Shown: positions 1 to 6,777, numbered from the stretch's first letter. The stretch: DNA of 10,023 bases from Deltaproteobacteria bacterium (GCA_019308625.1 JAFDHU010000038.1:1-10023), one strand, 5' to 3'. Numbers and translations are program-made. The notes: generated by a model from the sequence alone, not told the origin.

Positions 1-1
1 C

Positions 2-451
2 CTGGAAAGCCTGAAAACGGCCTACAAGCACGCACCTTACCTGGAGGAGCACCTGGACTTCCTGGAAGACCTGTTCACGCCTAAGTGGGAGAGACTGGTG
101 GACCTGAATCTGGCTGTTATCCGACACCTTTTAAGTGCCTTCCAGCTTGACGTCAAAGTGGTTCTGCAATCTGAGCTGGGGATCAAGGCCAAGGGCACCC
201 AGCTCCTGGTGGAGCTCTGCCGGGCCCTGGGGGCCGAAACCTATGTGATATTGGACCAGGTAAAAAAGCACCTTGACCTCCCTCTCTTTGAGCAGAACGG
301 GATTAAGTTGCGCCCCCTCAAGTACGTTCCCCCGGTATATCCCCAGCTCTGGGGGGACTTCCTGGCCAATCTGTCCTCCCTGGACCTGATCCTCAACTGC
401 GGGCCCAAAGCCCGGAACTTCCTGCTCCACCGCCAGCCGGGGGGCAGGTAA
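2..451 (+). CDS. WbqC-family protein, C-terminal 149 residues (5' end outside window)
   Basis: Open from the first base of the window to a TAA at 449-451, so the start lies upstream. The GTG at 98 is internal, because the frame and the similarity continue to its left. What is seen: TAYKHAPYLEEHLDFLEDLF near the left edge, a central QSEL segment, LLVELCRALGAETY, and a Y-x-Q ... LSSLDLILNCGP ending. This order (Tyr-Lys-x-Ala-Pro-Tyr helix, S-E-L, Leu-Cys-x-x-Leu-Gly-Ala, final Leu-Asp-Leu-x-x-Asn-x-Gly) is that of the WbqC-like family. Known: members are cytosolic proteins often found in O-antigen or other glycan clusters, and their exact reaction is poorly defined. Inferred: a role in glycan or glycolipid synthesis. 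The glycan neighbours that could support this would be upstream, outside the window. No T-rich terminator follows the stop. Confidence 0.82.
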   Translation: MESLKTAYKHAPYLEEHLDFLEDLFTPKWERLVDLNLAVIRHLLSAFQLDVKVVLQSELGIKAKGTQLLVELCRALGAETYVILDQVKKHLDLPLFEQNGIKLRPLKYVPPVYPQLWGDFLANLSSLDLILNCGPKARNFLLHRQPGGR

Positions 452-570
452 AAAAATGCAGTTCCTCCAGGCCAAAAGGCTTCAAGCCTATGGGCGGGCG
501 GAAAAAAGAGGACATTCTCTTGCCTAAAAGTTGGAAAATCCTTAACTTTTGAAAAAAGGGTGTCGGCGCG

Positions 571-600
571 TTGACCATGACCCAAGGACCTGATTAGATT
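571..600 (+). promoter_or_regulatory. Candidate sigma-70-type promoter for the 87-residue protein gene
   Basis: TTGACC at 571-576 matches the -35 consensus at five of six positions. After a 17-base spacer, TTAGAT at 594-599 matches only three of six, but TG at 591-592 gives it an extended -10 context. TAGATT at 595-600 (18-base spacer) is an alternative. Transcription would begin near 606 and give a leader of about 135 bases before the ATG at 741. The surroundings are more AT-rich than the flanking genes. Read by eye, not scored. Confidence 0.4.
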
Positions 601-605
601 AAATT

Positions 606-740
606 TTTACCCGGATAAAGCGATGTCCCATTAACCGCACTCCGCCCGGCAATGCGACCTGCAGCCGTCTGGGGCACAAGCCGACAGCAGCCGGAGAGCT
701 GCCTGAAAAAGGCGGCAATCCCTGGCGACAGGAGAAAGAT
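606..740 (+). promoter_or_regulatory. Structured 5' leader with mutually exclusive hairpins
   Basis: The gap ahead of the gene at 741 can form several stems. GCTGCCT at 698-704 pairs with AGGCGGC at 710-716 around a GAAAA loop (7 bp, one G-U). GCAGC at 687-691 can instead pair with GCTGC at 698-702, so the two hairpins compete for the same segment. A third stem uses GTC 667-669 with GAC 683-685 and GGC 673-675 with GCC 680-682 around an ACAA loop. Competing stems just before a start codon resemble attenuators or riboswitch platforms. No known riboswitch core (TPP, cobalamin, SAM, c-di-GMP, fluoride, Moco) could be matched. There is no coding sequence in 452-740. Confidence 0.3.
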
Positions 741-1004
741 ATGGTATACACCAAGGAAGTTCTCACAGGAAAAATCAAGGAAATGTTCCCGGATATCGAA
801 AAATACCGGATAGATTGCGATTTAACTTTTGATCAAGGAAAGAATGCCTATATCATTAAACTGACCAAGGGGGAGCATGTCCTGACCACCCATCTGGAAA
901 AAGCGGACGCGGACGCCTGCATGGAAGGCAAGGAATGCGTGCATTTGGGGGTGCAGGTGGCCCAGTTTGTGAAAAATTTTGAGGAGGCTGAAGGCCTGGC
1001 CTGA
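741..1004 (+). CDS. Small uncharacterised cytosolic protein, 87 aa
   Basis: ATG at 741 with GGAG at 731-734, six bases upstream, which fixes the start; TGA at 1002-1004. The protein is acidic and soluble, with no signal peptide or membrane segment. It begins with a helix (EVLTGKIKEMFPDI). A probable beta hairpin follows (YRIDCDLTFDQGKNAYIIKL then HVLTTHLEKAD), then DADACMEGKECVHLG and an amphipathic C-terminal helix (QVAQFVKNFEEA). Cysteines lie at residues 26, 60 and 66. The last two form a C-x5-C pair next to acidic residues; metal or thiol chemistry there is possible but unproved. I do not recognise a named family and assign no function. It has its own candidate promoter and an unusually structured leader, so it is probably expressed as a separate unit rather than as part of the WbqC operon. 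Confidence 0.8.
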   Translation: MVYTKEVLTGKIKEMFPDIEKYRIDCDLTFDQGKNAYIIKLTKGEHVLTTHLEKADADACMEGKECVHLGVQVAQFVKNFEEAEGLA

Positions 1005-1049
1005 AAAAGCGAATCAGGGACACACCAGAGACCTGCATGGGGAGCTGAG

Positions 1050-1256
1050 ATGGCTAAAGCGGCGTTGTTTGCCTTTAGGGGCCATGTCGGTATGGCCAGA
1101 TATCTTGAAGCCGGCTACAGCATTATCACCTTTTGAAACGAGGGCGACGACACCTTTCCGGCGGAACAGGCTTTCCAAGCCTTTTGGGCCGCTGCACCGG
1201 GGTCTGAGGGGCCCCACCAGGGGAGTTTTAAGCAACTCAGGGGGAGGGAGCCGTGA
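1050..1256 (+). pseudogene. Small ORF interrupted by in-frame TGA; candidate selenoprotein or decayed gene
   Basis: ATG at 1050 with GGGGAG at 1039-1044 opens a 28-codon frame (starts MAKAALFAFRGHVG) to a TGA at 1134-1136. The same frame then stays open for 39 more codons, with a plausible composition (NEGDDTFPAEQAFQAFW...), to TGA 1254-1256. That last stop overlaps the GTG start of the PBP1A gene (GTGA), as in coupled genes. No start codon lies between the internal TGA and the end, so the second half could be made only by reading through. A hairpin at 1153-1170 (CCTTTCC, loop GGC, GGAA, one bulged C, AGG) lies 23 bases after the TGA, which is SECIS-like. Alternatives are a nonsense mutation (for example from TGG) or a chance open frame. 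No family recognised. Confidence 0.35.
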
Positions 1257-3613
1257 AGTTCACCAAAGGGGTGCGAGACCCCCGGCTGGAGAAAATCCAG
1301 CATCGTAAGCGTTGGGCCCGGCGGCTGGGTTACGCGCTCTATGGGTCGCTGCTGCTGATGGTGCTCCTCGGCATCGGCGCCGCCGGGGTGGTTTATTACC
1401 GCTATCTGCAAGACCTGCCGGATTTCACCACCATCAAGGAGTACCGCCCGCCGGTGGTCACCCGGATTTATGCCCGGGACGGCCGGCTGATGGGGGAATT
1501 TTACGCGGAGCGGCGCATTGAAGTGCCTTACAGCCGCCTGCCCCGGCATCTGATTCTGGCCTTTGTGGCCGCCGAGGACGCCCGGTTTTTTGAACACCCC
1601 GGGGTGGACATCTTCGGCATCATCCGGGCCTTCATCCGCAACCTGGAGGCCGGTGAAATCGTCCAGGGAGGCAGCACCATCACTCAGCAGGTGGTGAAGC
1701 GCATTCTCCTGACTTCGGAAAAAAGCTTCCGTCGCAAGATCCGGGAGGCGGTGCTGGCTTACCGCATTGAAAATTACCTCACCAAAGAAGAAATTCTGGA
1801 ACTTTACCTGAACAACATCTTTTTGGGCCACGGGGCCTATGGGGTGGAGGCTGCCGCCCAGGAGTATTTCGGCAAGCACGTGGAGGATCTCAATCTGGCG
1901 GAGTCCGCCCTGCTGGCCGGCATTCCCAAGGCCCCCAGCCGCTATTCCCCCATTCTTAATCCGGGCAACGCCAAGGCCCGGCAGGCCTATGTACTCAGGC
2001 GCATGGTGGAGGTGGGCTTCATCAGCCGGGAGGAGGCCCAACGGGCCCTAAGCCAGCCCTTGCTCCTGAAGCCCCACCGTCCCGGCTGGCTCAAGGAATG
2101 CGGCTATTACACCGAATATGTGCGGGGCCTCCTGGAAGAGCGCTTCGGCAAGGAGCGGGTCCTGAGTCTGGGTCTGCGGGTTTATACCCCGGCAGATGTC
2201 AACCTCCACCGGGTGGCCCAGCAGGCCATTCAGGAGGGCCTCAACGCCCTGGTAAAGCGCAATGGCTACCGGGGCCCTTCCCGGCATCTACGGGGCAAGG
2301 AGCTGAAAAGGTTCCAGGCGCGGCAACAGGAGTATTTTCGGAAATATCCTCCTCGGCGGGGTCTGCTGGTCACAGTCTTGGTCACCAAGGCGGATCACCG
2401 CCGGCAGACCGTACAGCTTCAGATAGGGGACCATCGGGGAGTGCTCCGGCCCCCGGCCAAATCCGAGAAGCTGCTGTCCCGTACCTACGCCGCCCTCCGG
2501 CCCGGGGATGTCATTCAGGTGCGCCTCACTGGCCGGCAGCGGGCCTCCGGCACTTGGACCGCCAAGCTGGAGCCGGCCCCCACGGTGCAGGGCGCCTTAA
2601 TCTCCATGGAGCTGAAGACCGGCAAAGTGCGGGTCCTGATGGGCGGCAAGGATTTTTCCGACAGCTCCTTCAACCGGGCGGTGCAGGCCCGGCGGCAGCC
2701 TGGTTCGGCCTTCAAACCCATCGTCTATGCCGCGGCCATTGAGCGGGGCTACGGCCCCGACTCCATCCTGTACGATGAGCCCCTGTCCCTGCCTGGCGGC
2801 CGGCCCGGGCAATGGTGGTCCCCCCAGAACTACGACCATACTTTCAGCGGCCCCATCACCCTGGCCACGGCCCTGGCCCGATCCCGCAACGTCCCGGCGG
2901 TGCGCATGATGATGGCCCTGGGGGTGCCGGCTGTGGTCCAGATGGCCAAAACCCTGGGCATCAAGTCCCCTATTTATCCCAACTATGCTTCCGCCCTGGG
3001 GGCCTCGGAGCTGACCCTCCTGGAGCTCACCCGGGCCTACTCGGTATTTCCCAACCGGGGACGGCTGGTGGAACCGGTGTTCATTGAACGCATTGAGGAC
3101 CGGGACGGACGGGTGCTCTATGAAAGCTGCCCGTTGAAAACCCAGGTCATGAGCCCGGAAGGGGCGGATACCATGACCCGCCTGCTCATCGGGGTGGTGG
3201 AGCGGGGCACCGGCGTCCGGGTCAGAGTGCTTAAGCGGCCCATGGGAGGGAAAACCGGGACCACCAACCGCAACCGGGACGCCTGGTTTGTGGGCTTCAC
3301 CCCCTCCCTCATCACCGGGGTCTGGGTGGGCATGGACGATGAACGCAGTCTGGGCCCCCGGGAGACCGGCTCCCGGGCCGCGGCGCCCATCTTCATCTCC
3401 TACATGCGGGAGGCTTTGAAAAATCAGCCGGTGGAGCAATTTCCCGTCCTGAGCGTCAAGACCCAAATCGCCGGCGTGGCGGAGGAGGGCTATGACCATG
3501 AAGCCGCGGCCGGGGAGGAGCTTTTCTATCCGGAAGGCCAGACCTTAACCGGGGTAGGACCTGCCACGCCCTCTTCCACCCAGCAGTTTTTCAAAACCGA
3601 CCTGGGCGGCTAG
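1253..3613 (+). CDS. mrcA: Penicillin-binding protein 1A: bifunctional peptidoglycan glycosyltransferase/transpeptidase
   Basis: Class A PBP of 786 residues, a normal length for PBP1A. It polymerises lipid II into glycan strands and cross-links stem peptides on the outer face of the inner membrane. Residues 1-25 are basic and cytosolic, and about 27-50 form the single membrane anchor. The GT51 domain (about 70-245) shows the catalytic Glu108-Asp109 in AAEDARFFEH, QGGSTITQQ at 138-146 and ELYLN at 183-187. An OB-like insert (about 315-440) is typical of PBP1A. The transpeptidase domain (about 445-720) shows S485-x-x-K488 (PGSAFKP), S544-R-N and K667-T-G, all intact. The GTG start is chosen for its position after GGGGAGGGAG (1241-1250) and ahead of the basic residues and anchor. 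It overlaps the stop of the preceding small frame. The last 60 residues are an unstructured tail. The mrcA symbol means PBP1A type and does not imply strict orthology. Confidence 0.95.
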   Translation: MKFTKGVRDPRLEKIQHRKRWARRLGYALYGSLLLMVLLGIGAAGVVYYRYLQDLPDFTTIKEYRPPVVTRIYARDGRLMGEFYAERRIEVPYSRLPRHLILAFVAAEDARFFEHPGVDIFGIIRAFIRNLEAGEIVQGGSTITQQVVKRILLTSEKSFRRKIREAVLAYRIENYLTKEEILELYLNNIFLGHGAYGVEAAAQEYFGKHVEDLNLAESALLAGIPKAPSRYSPILNPGNAKARQAYVLRRMVEVGFISREEAQRALSQPLLLKPHRPGWLKECGYYTEYVRGLLEERFGKERVLSLGLRVYTPADVNLHRVAQQAIQEGLNALVKRNGYRGPSRHLRGKELKRFQARQQEYFRKYPPRRGLLVTVLVTKADHRRQTVQLQIGDHRGVLRPPAKSEKLLSRTYAALRPGDVIQVRLTGRQRASGTWTAKLEPAPTVQGALISMELKTGKVRVLMGGKDFSDSSFNRAVQARRQPGSAFKPIVYAAAIERGYGPDSILYDEPLSLPGGRPGQWWSPQNYDHTFSGPITLATALARSRNVPAVRMMMALGVPAVVQMAKTLGIKSPIYPNYASALGASELTLLELTRAYSVFPNRGRLVEPVFIERIEDRDGRVLYESCPLKTQVMSPEGADTMTRLLIGVVERGTGVRVRVLKRPMGGKTGTTNRNRDAWFVGFTPSLITGVWVGMDDERSLGPRETGSRAAAPIFISYMREALKNQPVEQFPVLSVKTQIAGVAEEGYDHEAAAGEELFYPEGQTLTGVGPATPSSTQQFFKTDLGG

Positions 3614-3641
3614 CGGTAACTCTTTTCTTGAGGCCACCTGA

Positions 3642-4481
3642 ATGCGGCAGATCGACGCGACAGCTATTACTGAGGCGGTAAAAGAGTTGGCCATGGCGGC
3701 CAATTACCAGTTGGGCGAGGATGTTATCGCCGCGTTGCGACGCGGCGCCGAAGAGGAGGAGTCTCCTGCCGGCCGGGAGATTTTCCGGCAGTTGCTGGAA
3801 AACGCCCGCATCGCCTCTAAGGAGCGCTATCCTCTGTGCCAGGACTGCGGCCTCACCGTGGTCTTTGCGGAACTGGGCCAGGAAGTGCATATCGTGGGCG
3901 GGGATTTCACCGAGGCCATCCAGGAGGGGGTGCGTCAGGGCTACGCCCAAGGCTATTTGAGAAAATCCCTGTGCCATCCCCTGACCCGGCAGAACACCGG
4001 GGACAACACCCCCGCGGTGGTGCACACCGAAATCGTGCCGGGGGACAGACTCAAGCTTACCGTGGTGCCCAAAGGCGGGGGCAGCGAAAACATGAGCCGC
4101 GTCTTTATGCTCAAGCCCGCCCAGGGCTGGCCGGGCATCAAGGAGGCAGTGGTCACCACAGTCAGGGAGGCCGGCCCCAACCCCTGTCCGCCGGTGATTG
4201 TGGGGGTGGGTATCGGCGGCACCTTGGAGCAGGCGGCCCTGCTGGCCAAAAAGGCCCTGCTCCGGGAGCTGGGCCGACCCAACCCTGACCCGCAACTGGC
4301 CGGGCTGGAGGCCGAGCTGCTTCAGGCCGTCAACGACCTGGGCATCGGCCCCCAGGGCCTGGGGGGCCGCTTCACTGCTCTGGAGGTGCACCTGCTGATA
4401 CAGCCTTGCCATATCGCCTCCCTGCCGGTGGGGGTGAACCTCCAGTGCCATGCCGCCCGCCATAAGGAAACCGTGCTTTAG
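3642..4481 (+). CDS. Class I fumarate hydratase, alpha subunit
   Basis: 279 residues, matching the N-terminal catalytic half of class I fumarases (TtdA/FumA-N type) when encoded as a separate subunit. With the beta subunit it reversibly hydrates fumarate to L-malate in the cytosol, using an oxygen-sensitive [4Fe-4S] cluster. Probable cluster ligands are Cys66 (PLCQDCG), Cys182 (GPNPCPP) and Cys269 (NLQCHAARH). Other family motifs are RQNTGDNTPA, PKGGGSENMS and VGVGIGGTLEQA. Cys69 stands where most relatives have Thr in the CQDTG motif. The ATG at 3642 follows GAGG at 3630-3633 and lies 28 bases after the PBP1A stop, so readthrough from that gene is possible. The beta subunit starts 9 bases after this stop. 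A related L(+)-tartrate dehydratase activity cannot be excluded from sequence alone, but fumarase is the usual role in anaerobes. Confidence 0.92.
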   Translation: MRQIDATAITEAVKELAMAANYQLGEDVIAALRRGAEEEESPAGREIFRQLLENARIASKERYPLCQDCGLTVVFAELGQEVHIVGGDFTEAIQEGVRQGYAQGYLRKSLCHPLTRQNTGDNTPAVVHTEIVPGDRLKLTVVPKGGGSENMSRVFMLKPAQGWPGIKEAVVTTVREAGPNPCPPVIVGVGIGGTLEQAALLAKKALLRELGRPNPDPQLAGLEAELLQAVNDLGIGPQGLGGRFTALEVHLLIQPCHIASLPVGVNLQCHAARHKETVL

Positions 4482-4490
4482 GGGTCAAGC

Positions 4491-5063
4491 ATGTCCAAAA
4501 CCGTCAAGCTGGTGCCGCCGCTGACCGATGAGGAAGTAACGGCCCTGGAGATGGGTGACCAGGTGCTCATCAGCGGAGTGCTCTATACCGCCCGGGATGC
4601 CGCCCACCAGCGCCTGGTGGACCTGCTGGCTGCTGGCCGGGAGCTGCCGGTGGACTTGTCCGGGCAAATCCTCTATTACGTGGGGCCCTCCCCGGCCCGC
4701 CCCGGGCGGGTCATCGGCGCGGCCGGGCCCACCACCGCCTCCCGCATGGACACCTACACCCCGGCCCTGCTGGCAGTAGGCCTTAAAGCCATGATCGGCA
4801 AGGGGAAGCGCTCCCCGGAGGTCATCGCCGCCCTGGTGCAGTATAAGGCAGTGTATCTGGGAGCCACCGGCGGCGCCGGAGCCCTGCTGGCCCAGCGTAT
4901 CAAAAAAGCCGAAGTGGTGGCCTTTCCGGAGCTGGGGCCCGAAGCCGTCCACCGCCTGGAAGTGGAGGATTTCCCCGCCATCGTGGTCAACGACTGCCTG
5001 GGCCGGGACCTCTATGAGGAGGGGGTGCGCCGCTTTGCCCGTTCTGCCGGAGTGACCCGGTGA
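4491..5063 (+). CDS. Class I fumarate hydratase, beta subunit
   Basis: 190 residues, matching the C-terminal (FumA-C/TtdB) domain of class I fumarases. It forms the swivelling half of the active site and partners the alpha subunit encoded immediately upstream. Motifs seen: SGVLYTARDAAHQR (29-41), GPSPARPGRVIGAAGPTT (65-82) with SRMD after it, MIGKGKRS (101-108), GATGGAGALLAQ (124-135) and a closing VNDCLGRDLYEEG. The R-D-A-A-H and G-P-T-T-x-x-R-M-D segments carry substrate-binding residues in the family. The ATG at 4491 has AGGGG at 4480-4484 overlapping the alpha stop, and the 9-base gap suggests co-translation. The stop is TGA 5061-5063. A short hairpin follows, but there is no clear U-tract terminator. 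No other citric-acid-cycle gene is present nearby. Confidence 0.92.
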   Translation: MSKTVKLVPPLTDEEVTALEMGDQVLISGVLYTARDAAHQRLVDLLAAGRELPVDLSGQILYYVGPSPARPGRVIGAAGPTTASRMDTYTPALLAVGLKAMIGKGKRSPEVIAALVQYKAVYLGATGGAGALLAQRIKKAEVVAFPELGPEAVHRLEVEDFPAIVVNDCLGRDLYEEGVRRFARSAGVTR

Positions 5064-5076
5064 TTTCTCCGGCACC

Positions 5077-5129
5077 CGCAGCAGGGCTGCGCAATTAGGG
5101 ATGCATATGATAAAATTAATGTGTTAATT
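5077..5129 (+). promoter_or_regulatory. Hairpin and AT-rich palindrome between fumarase and kinase-like genes
   Basis: CGCAGC at 5077-5082 and GCTGCG at 5086-5091 form a 6-bp hairpin shortly after the fumarase stop. No T run follows, so it is at best a weak terminator. Next comes an AT-rich island (about 5093-5130) that stands out from the GC-rich surroundings. It contains TATGAT at 5106-5111 and the perfect palindrome AATTAA-TGTG-TTAATT at 5114-5129. This is probably the promoter/operator region for the kinase-like gene. No good -35 match was found 16-18 bases upstream of TATGAT, so the promoter itself is uncertain. The regulator is unknown. Confidence 0.35.
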
Positions 5130-5210
5130 CCCACCGGGGATGTGCCCAACTTCCGAAACAGAGGAAAATTGCGGGGCTGTTGCAGTTCGGGGAGGAATCA
5201 GCCAGCGACC

Positions 5211-6566
5211 ATGGCAATACCGTCAGACCTTGAAAAAATTCTGGTCCGGGTCAGGGAAAAGCGGCAGGCCTTCAAGCAATACAGCTTCAGCTTTCTGGAG
5301 GACGATGCCCTCAAGACCTTCTTTGATCTGGCCCAGGAGTACGAGACGCTGGACAACTTCTACCGGGTGGTGGTCAGTGTCATCAAGGAATTCTTTGACC
5401 TGGACTCCCGCCTTTATCTGATTGCCCCGCCGGACCGCCTGGAGCTGGTGTGCGACAGCCTCCGGGGCCTGCATCCGGAAAAGCCCACCGCCCCCCCGGG
5501 CATCCGCCTGGAGAGCCAGGCCTACGCCCTGGAAAATTCCTGGCTCATTCCAGTACGCGGCAATTTGCTCCTGGTGGACCGCCTGCCGTTTTATGCCAAG
5601 GAGCAGTTGATCGGCATGCTGGAGGTCTTTCCCGCCGACCGGCTCACCGAGCACAACCGCTTCTTCCTGGAGAAATACGCCAACCGTCTGGGCTACAACC
5701 TGCACAACAAGATCATCGCCGAGCAGAATATTCAGCACATCCGCTTCATCAACAGCCTGGTGGCCGACATTGAACACAACATCATCATTCCCAATATCAG
5801 CCTGAAGCTGCACCTGCGGCACCTGCGAGACAAAATCAGAACTTTGAAGGAATGGGACAGCGCCGGAAAATTTTCCGACCCCTCGGAAGCCGTACCAAGC
5901 CTGCACCAGTTGGTGGAGGAGATGGAACAGGACTTCCAGATGCTGGAGCAGCAGTACCGAGGAGTCAGCTTGTTCATTGAGTCGCTGTTCCGGCCTTCCC
6001 ATTTTCAGCGGGGTCAACTGGTGCTCCGCCGCAAGCCCCACCGGGTGCAGCGGGAGATTATTGAGCCCCAGCTTCAGATGTTTCTTCCTCAACTGCAGGA
6101 GCGGGGCATCGAAATTGACGTGCGTCTGGGAGGTGTGCCGGACGAGGAGATTCTCCTGTCTGTGGACAAGGGGCTCATGTCTCAGGTTTATGCCAATCTG
6201 TTCTCCAATGCCGCAAAATACACCCGTACCAACCAGTACGGCCGGAAGTATCTGTCCTTCGGTCAGGAAATCCTGAAGGACTATTTCGGACCCGGCAAGG
6301 ACGGCGTCAAGTTCAATGTATTCACCACCGGGCCTCACATTCCTTCAGAGGATGTACCCCACATCTTTGAGGAAGGCTACCGGGGCAGCAACGTGGACGG
6401 GGAAACCGGCACCGGCCGGGGCCTTTATTTTGTGCGCAACGTGGTGGAAACTCACGGCGGAGTGGTGGGCTACGAGCCCACCGATGAAGGCAACAACTTC
6501 TACTTCATCCTGCCTCTGGTGGGGCCGGAGAGAGCCATGCCCGTGGAGCTGGCCGCGGCTGGCTGA
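5211..6566 (+). CDS. Soluble sensor histidine-kinase-like protein (GAF-like plus HATPase_c)
   Basis: 451 residues from ATG 5211. The frame is open back to GTG 5121, but those 30 residues are low-complexity and their start sits inside a palindrome, so ATG is preferred. GGAGGA at 5191-5196 is rather far (14 bases). No signal peptide or membrane segment is seen, so the sensor is cytosolic. Residues about 20-165 look GAF-like. His189 in DIEHNIIIPN fits an H-box, with Pro five residues later. A helical linker runs about 225-260. The ATPase part has the N-box YANLFSNAAKYT (Asn329, Asn333), an F-box-like HIFEEGYRG (384-392) and the G2 box GTGRGL (400-405). The G1 box reads TTGPHIP (372-378), with Thr where Asp normally contacts adenine. 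No response regulator is adjacent. Phosphorylation of a distant partner, or a non-kinase scaffold role, are both possible. Confidence 0.78.
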   Translation: MAIPSDLEKILVRVREKRQAFKQYSFSFLEDDALKTFFDLAQEYETLDNFYRVVVSVIKEFFDLDSRLYLIAPPDRLELVCDSLRGLHPEKPTAPPGIRLESQAYALENSWLIPVRGNLLLVDRLPFYAKEQLIGMLEVFPADRLTEHNRFFLEKYANRLGYNLHNKIIAEQNIQHIRFINSLVADIEHNIIIPNISLKLHLRHLRDKIRTLKEWDSAGKFSDPSEAVPSLHQLVEEMEQDFQMLEQQYRGVSLFIESLFRPSHFQRGQLVLRRKPHRVQREIIEPQLQMFLPQLQERGIEIDVRLGGVPDEEILLSVDKGLMSQVYANLFSNAAKYTRTNQYGRKYLSFGQEILKDYFGPGKDGVKFNVFTTGPHIPSEDVPHIFEEGYRGSNVDGETGTGRGLYFVRNVVETHGGVVGYEPTDEGNNFYFILPLVGPERAMPVELAAAG

Positions 6567-6579
6567 GCCGAGACCCAAG

Positions 6580-6777
6580 ATGTCCATTCGCTATCTGGCC
6601 GAGCAACTGTACCACTGGACCAAAAAAGTAAAGGAGCTGGAGCAGGCCCTGGCGGCCCTGGGGGAAGGCCCTCACCCGGACCGGGCCCGGCTGGAGGCCG
6701 AGCTCATACAGGCCCGCCAGGAGCGGGACCACTTCAAGTCCGTCCTGGAGTCCAAGAAAGAGAAGCCTTTGATTTAA
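6580..6777 (+). CDS. Small helical (coiled-coil) protein, 65 aa
   Basis: ATG at 6580, 13 bases after the kinase-like stop; TAA at 6775-6777. The sequence is charged and almost wholly helical: MSIRYLAEQLYHWTKKVKEL, then a Pro-containing break at GEGPHPD (28-34), then a second helix (RARLEAELIQARQERDHF) and a Lys-rich end. Leu, Ala and Ile spacing suggests a two-helix hairpin or short coiled coil. There is no signal peptide, membrane segment or cysteine. The ribosome-binding site is weak (only GAG-like bases near 6570), so translation may depend on coupling to the gene upstream. It is probably cotranscribed with that gene and could be an accessory or partner, but this rests on position only. 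No named family recognised. Confidence 0.65.
   Translation: MSIRYLAEQLYHWTKKVKELEQALAALGEGPHPDRARLEAELIQARQERDHFKSVLESKKEKPLI

Noticed and set aside
477..489. Short hairpin AGGCTTCAAGCCT after the WbqC-like gene, resembling AGGCTTTCCAAGCCT at 1168-1182, as a repeat family or terminator
   Set aside because: There are only two short copies, with different loops and no T run; the second overlaps the SECIS-like stem. Chance similarity is likely.
606..740. Assignment of the leader to a known riboswitch class
   Set aside because: None of the conserved cores of the TPP, cobalamin, SAM, c-di-GMP, fluoride or molybdenum cofactor riboswitches could be found by eye.
1115..2041. Minus-strand open frame of 308 codons opposite the PBP1A gene
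   Set aside because: It is antisense to the well-supported glycosyltransferase domain. The translation is Gly/His/Pro-rich with no family motif. Long antisense frames are expected in high-GC genes.
2597..3499. Minus-strand open frame of 300 codons opposite the PBP1A transpeptidase domain
   Set aside because: The plus strand carries SxxK, SRN and KTG in frame; the antisense product is low-complexity and unrecognisable.
5121..5210. Upstream 30-codon extension of the kinase-like protein from GTG 5121
   Set aside because: The start lies inside a palindrome in an AT-rich regulatory island, no ribosome-binding site is seen, and the residues look non-coding (RNRGKLRGCCSSGRN).
5223..6338. Minus-strand open frame of 371 codons opposite the kinase-like gene
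   Set aside because: It is composition-driven antisense of the helical kinase-like gene, with no motif and no ribosome-binding site of note.
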